Shown here: positions 6,057 to 6,548 of the stretch, piece by piece
Layout of the letters: every line of letters begins with the position of its first letter
Position numbering within the stretch: the stretch's first letter is position 1
DNA from: an uncultured Bacilli bacterium
GTDB taxonomy: Bacteria; Bacillota_I; Bacilli_A; RF39; UBA660
DNA: 6,548 nt
Direction: 5' to 3'
NCBI GenBank assembly: GCA_947627405.1
Contig: CANQVY010000069.1
Coordinates: 1 to 6,548, forward strand
The notes under the pieces: model-generated
The model's input: the letters and a program-made list of their open reading frames with translations, nothing else
Database searches by the model: none
What the model was told of the DNA's origin: nothing
Made by a program: the position numbers and the translations under genes

Positions 6057-6548
6057 GTGAATTACAATAAAGAATTTTTAAATATAGTTCATGATATATT
6101 AGAAAATAAAGAGTTTCAAAAACTAAAGGAAATAAAACATCATGATACCAATCGATTTGATCATTCCTTAAGAGTCAGTTATTATGCTTATATAATAACA
6201 AAATCTTTAGGATTGAATTATAAAGCGACCGCTAGGGCAGGATTGTTACATGATTTCTTCTTAGAAGAGAATGACAAAAAAAAGATTTCAAAAAGATTAA
6301 ACACATTATTAAAACATCCTATGCTTGCATTACAAACAGCAAGCAAATATTATGAACTTTCAGACTTAGAAGAAGATATTATACTATCTCATATGTATCC
6401 AATTACAATGAATCCACCAAAGTATTTAGAAAGTTGGATTGTGGATATAGTCGATGATTTTTCAGCAATTTATGAAAAATATTCATCCGTAGCTTATAAA
6501 TTTGTTACCATTTCTAATTTTTTATTAATGTTCTTTTTAAAAGGCCTT
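6057..6548 (+). CDS. HD-domain phosphohydrolase, 3' truncated by window edge
   Basis: The frame is open from GTG 6057 to the last base (164 codons, no stop yet). HD proteins are metal-dependent phosphohydrolases, often acting on nucleotides. Candidate metal ligands are His36 (RFDHSLRVSYYAY), His65-Asp66 (ARAGLLHDFF), His87 (LLKHPMLALQTA), His112 (EEDIILSHMYP) and an Asp in ESWIVDIVDDFSAIYE (130, 133 or 134). The extra histidines between the HD pair and the last Asp are the arrangement of dimetal HD enzymes such as the YqeK (Ap4A hydrolase) type, so a dinuclear site is plausible. The substrate cannot be told. No GYP motif is seen. The hydrophobic stretch near the end (FVTISNFLLMFFLKG, 149-163) might start a membrane segment, but the window ends there. 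It has its own predicted promoter, so there is no strong sign of an operon with the preceding gene. Confidence 0.85.
   Translation, partial: MNYNKEFLNIVHDILENKEFQKLKEIKHHDTNRFDHSLRVSYYAYIITKSLGLNYKATARAGLLHDFFLEENDKKKISKRLNTLLKHPMLALQTASKYYELSDLEEDIILSHMYPITMNPPKYLESWIVDIVDDFSAIYEKYSSVAYKFVTISNFLLMFFLKGL

Noticed and set aside
1..6548. Alternative genetic code (TGA as Trp), considered because of the low G+C and no TGA stops
   Set aside because: All tryptophans at conserved sites use TGG and no frame contains an internal TGA. Absence of TGA among six stops is a small sample.
1..6548. Mobile element, CRISPR array, tRNA/rRNA, riboswitch or defence system
   Set aside because: I saw no transposase with terminal repeats, spaced direct repeats, cloverleaf or conserved riboswitch core. 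Apart from the gap at 614-845, intergenic regions are short and explained by promoters and terminators.

Overview
The window is a low-GC (about 30% G+C by eye), gene-dense piece of a Firmicutes/Bacilli-type chromosome. All genes lie on the + strand. The gene set points to a Bacilli-related lineage: Gram-positive-type ParE/ParC, the YlbD/YlbE pair known from Bacillus, and the Gram-positive replication initiation protein DnaB. Tryptophan is encoded by TGG and no gene reads through TGA, so there is no sign of the mycoplasma code. Stops are TAA five times and TAG once. An uncultured gut-type Bacilli or Erysipelotrichia-like genome would fit, but this is inference from gene content and base composition.

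Layout. Positions 1-613 hold the last 203 codons of parE (topoisomerase IV subunit B), closed by a good intrinsic terminator. A 232-base gap follows, with a possible decayed reading frame and an extended -10 promoter. Then comes full-length parC (846-3356), followed without a visible terminator by ylbD (3403-3771) and ylbE (3771-3992, 1-base overlap). A terminator that begins inside the ylbE stop codon ends this unit. dnaB has its own promoter and starts at 4105, not at the upstream in-frame ATG at 4033. It ends in a terminator whose hairpin contains its last codons and its stop. Two genes of unknown role follow, each with its own predicted promoter: a 176-residue secreted or membrane-anchored protein (5449-5979) and an HD-domain phosphohydrolase that starts with GTG at 6057 and runs off the right edge.

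Functionally the window is mostly chromosome maintenance. ParE and ParC form topoisomerase IV, which decatenates daughter chromosomes. DnaB is a helicase-loading and membrane-attachment factor of the DnaD/DnaB family. YlbD and YlbE are small proteins associated in Bacillus with sporulating species, and their role beside parC is unknown. I found no mobile element, CRISPR array, RNA gene or defence system. The points most worth a second look are the parC-ylbD-ylbE arrangement, dnaB without dnaI, the secreted orphan, the YqeK-like metal-ligand pattern of the HD protein, and terminators built into stop codons.
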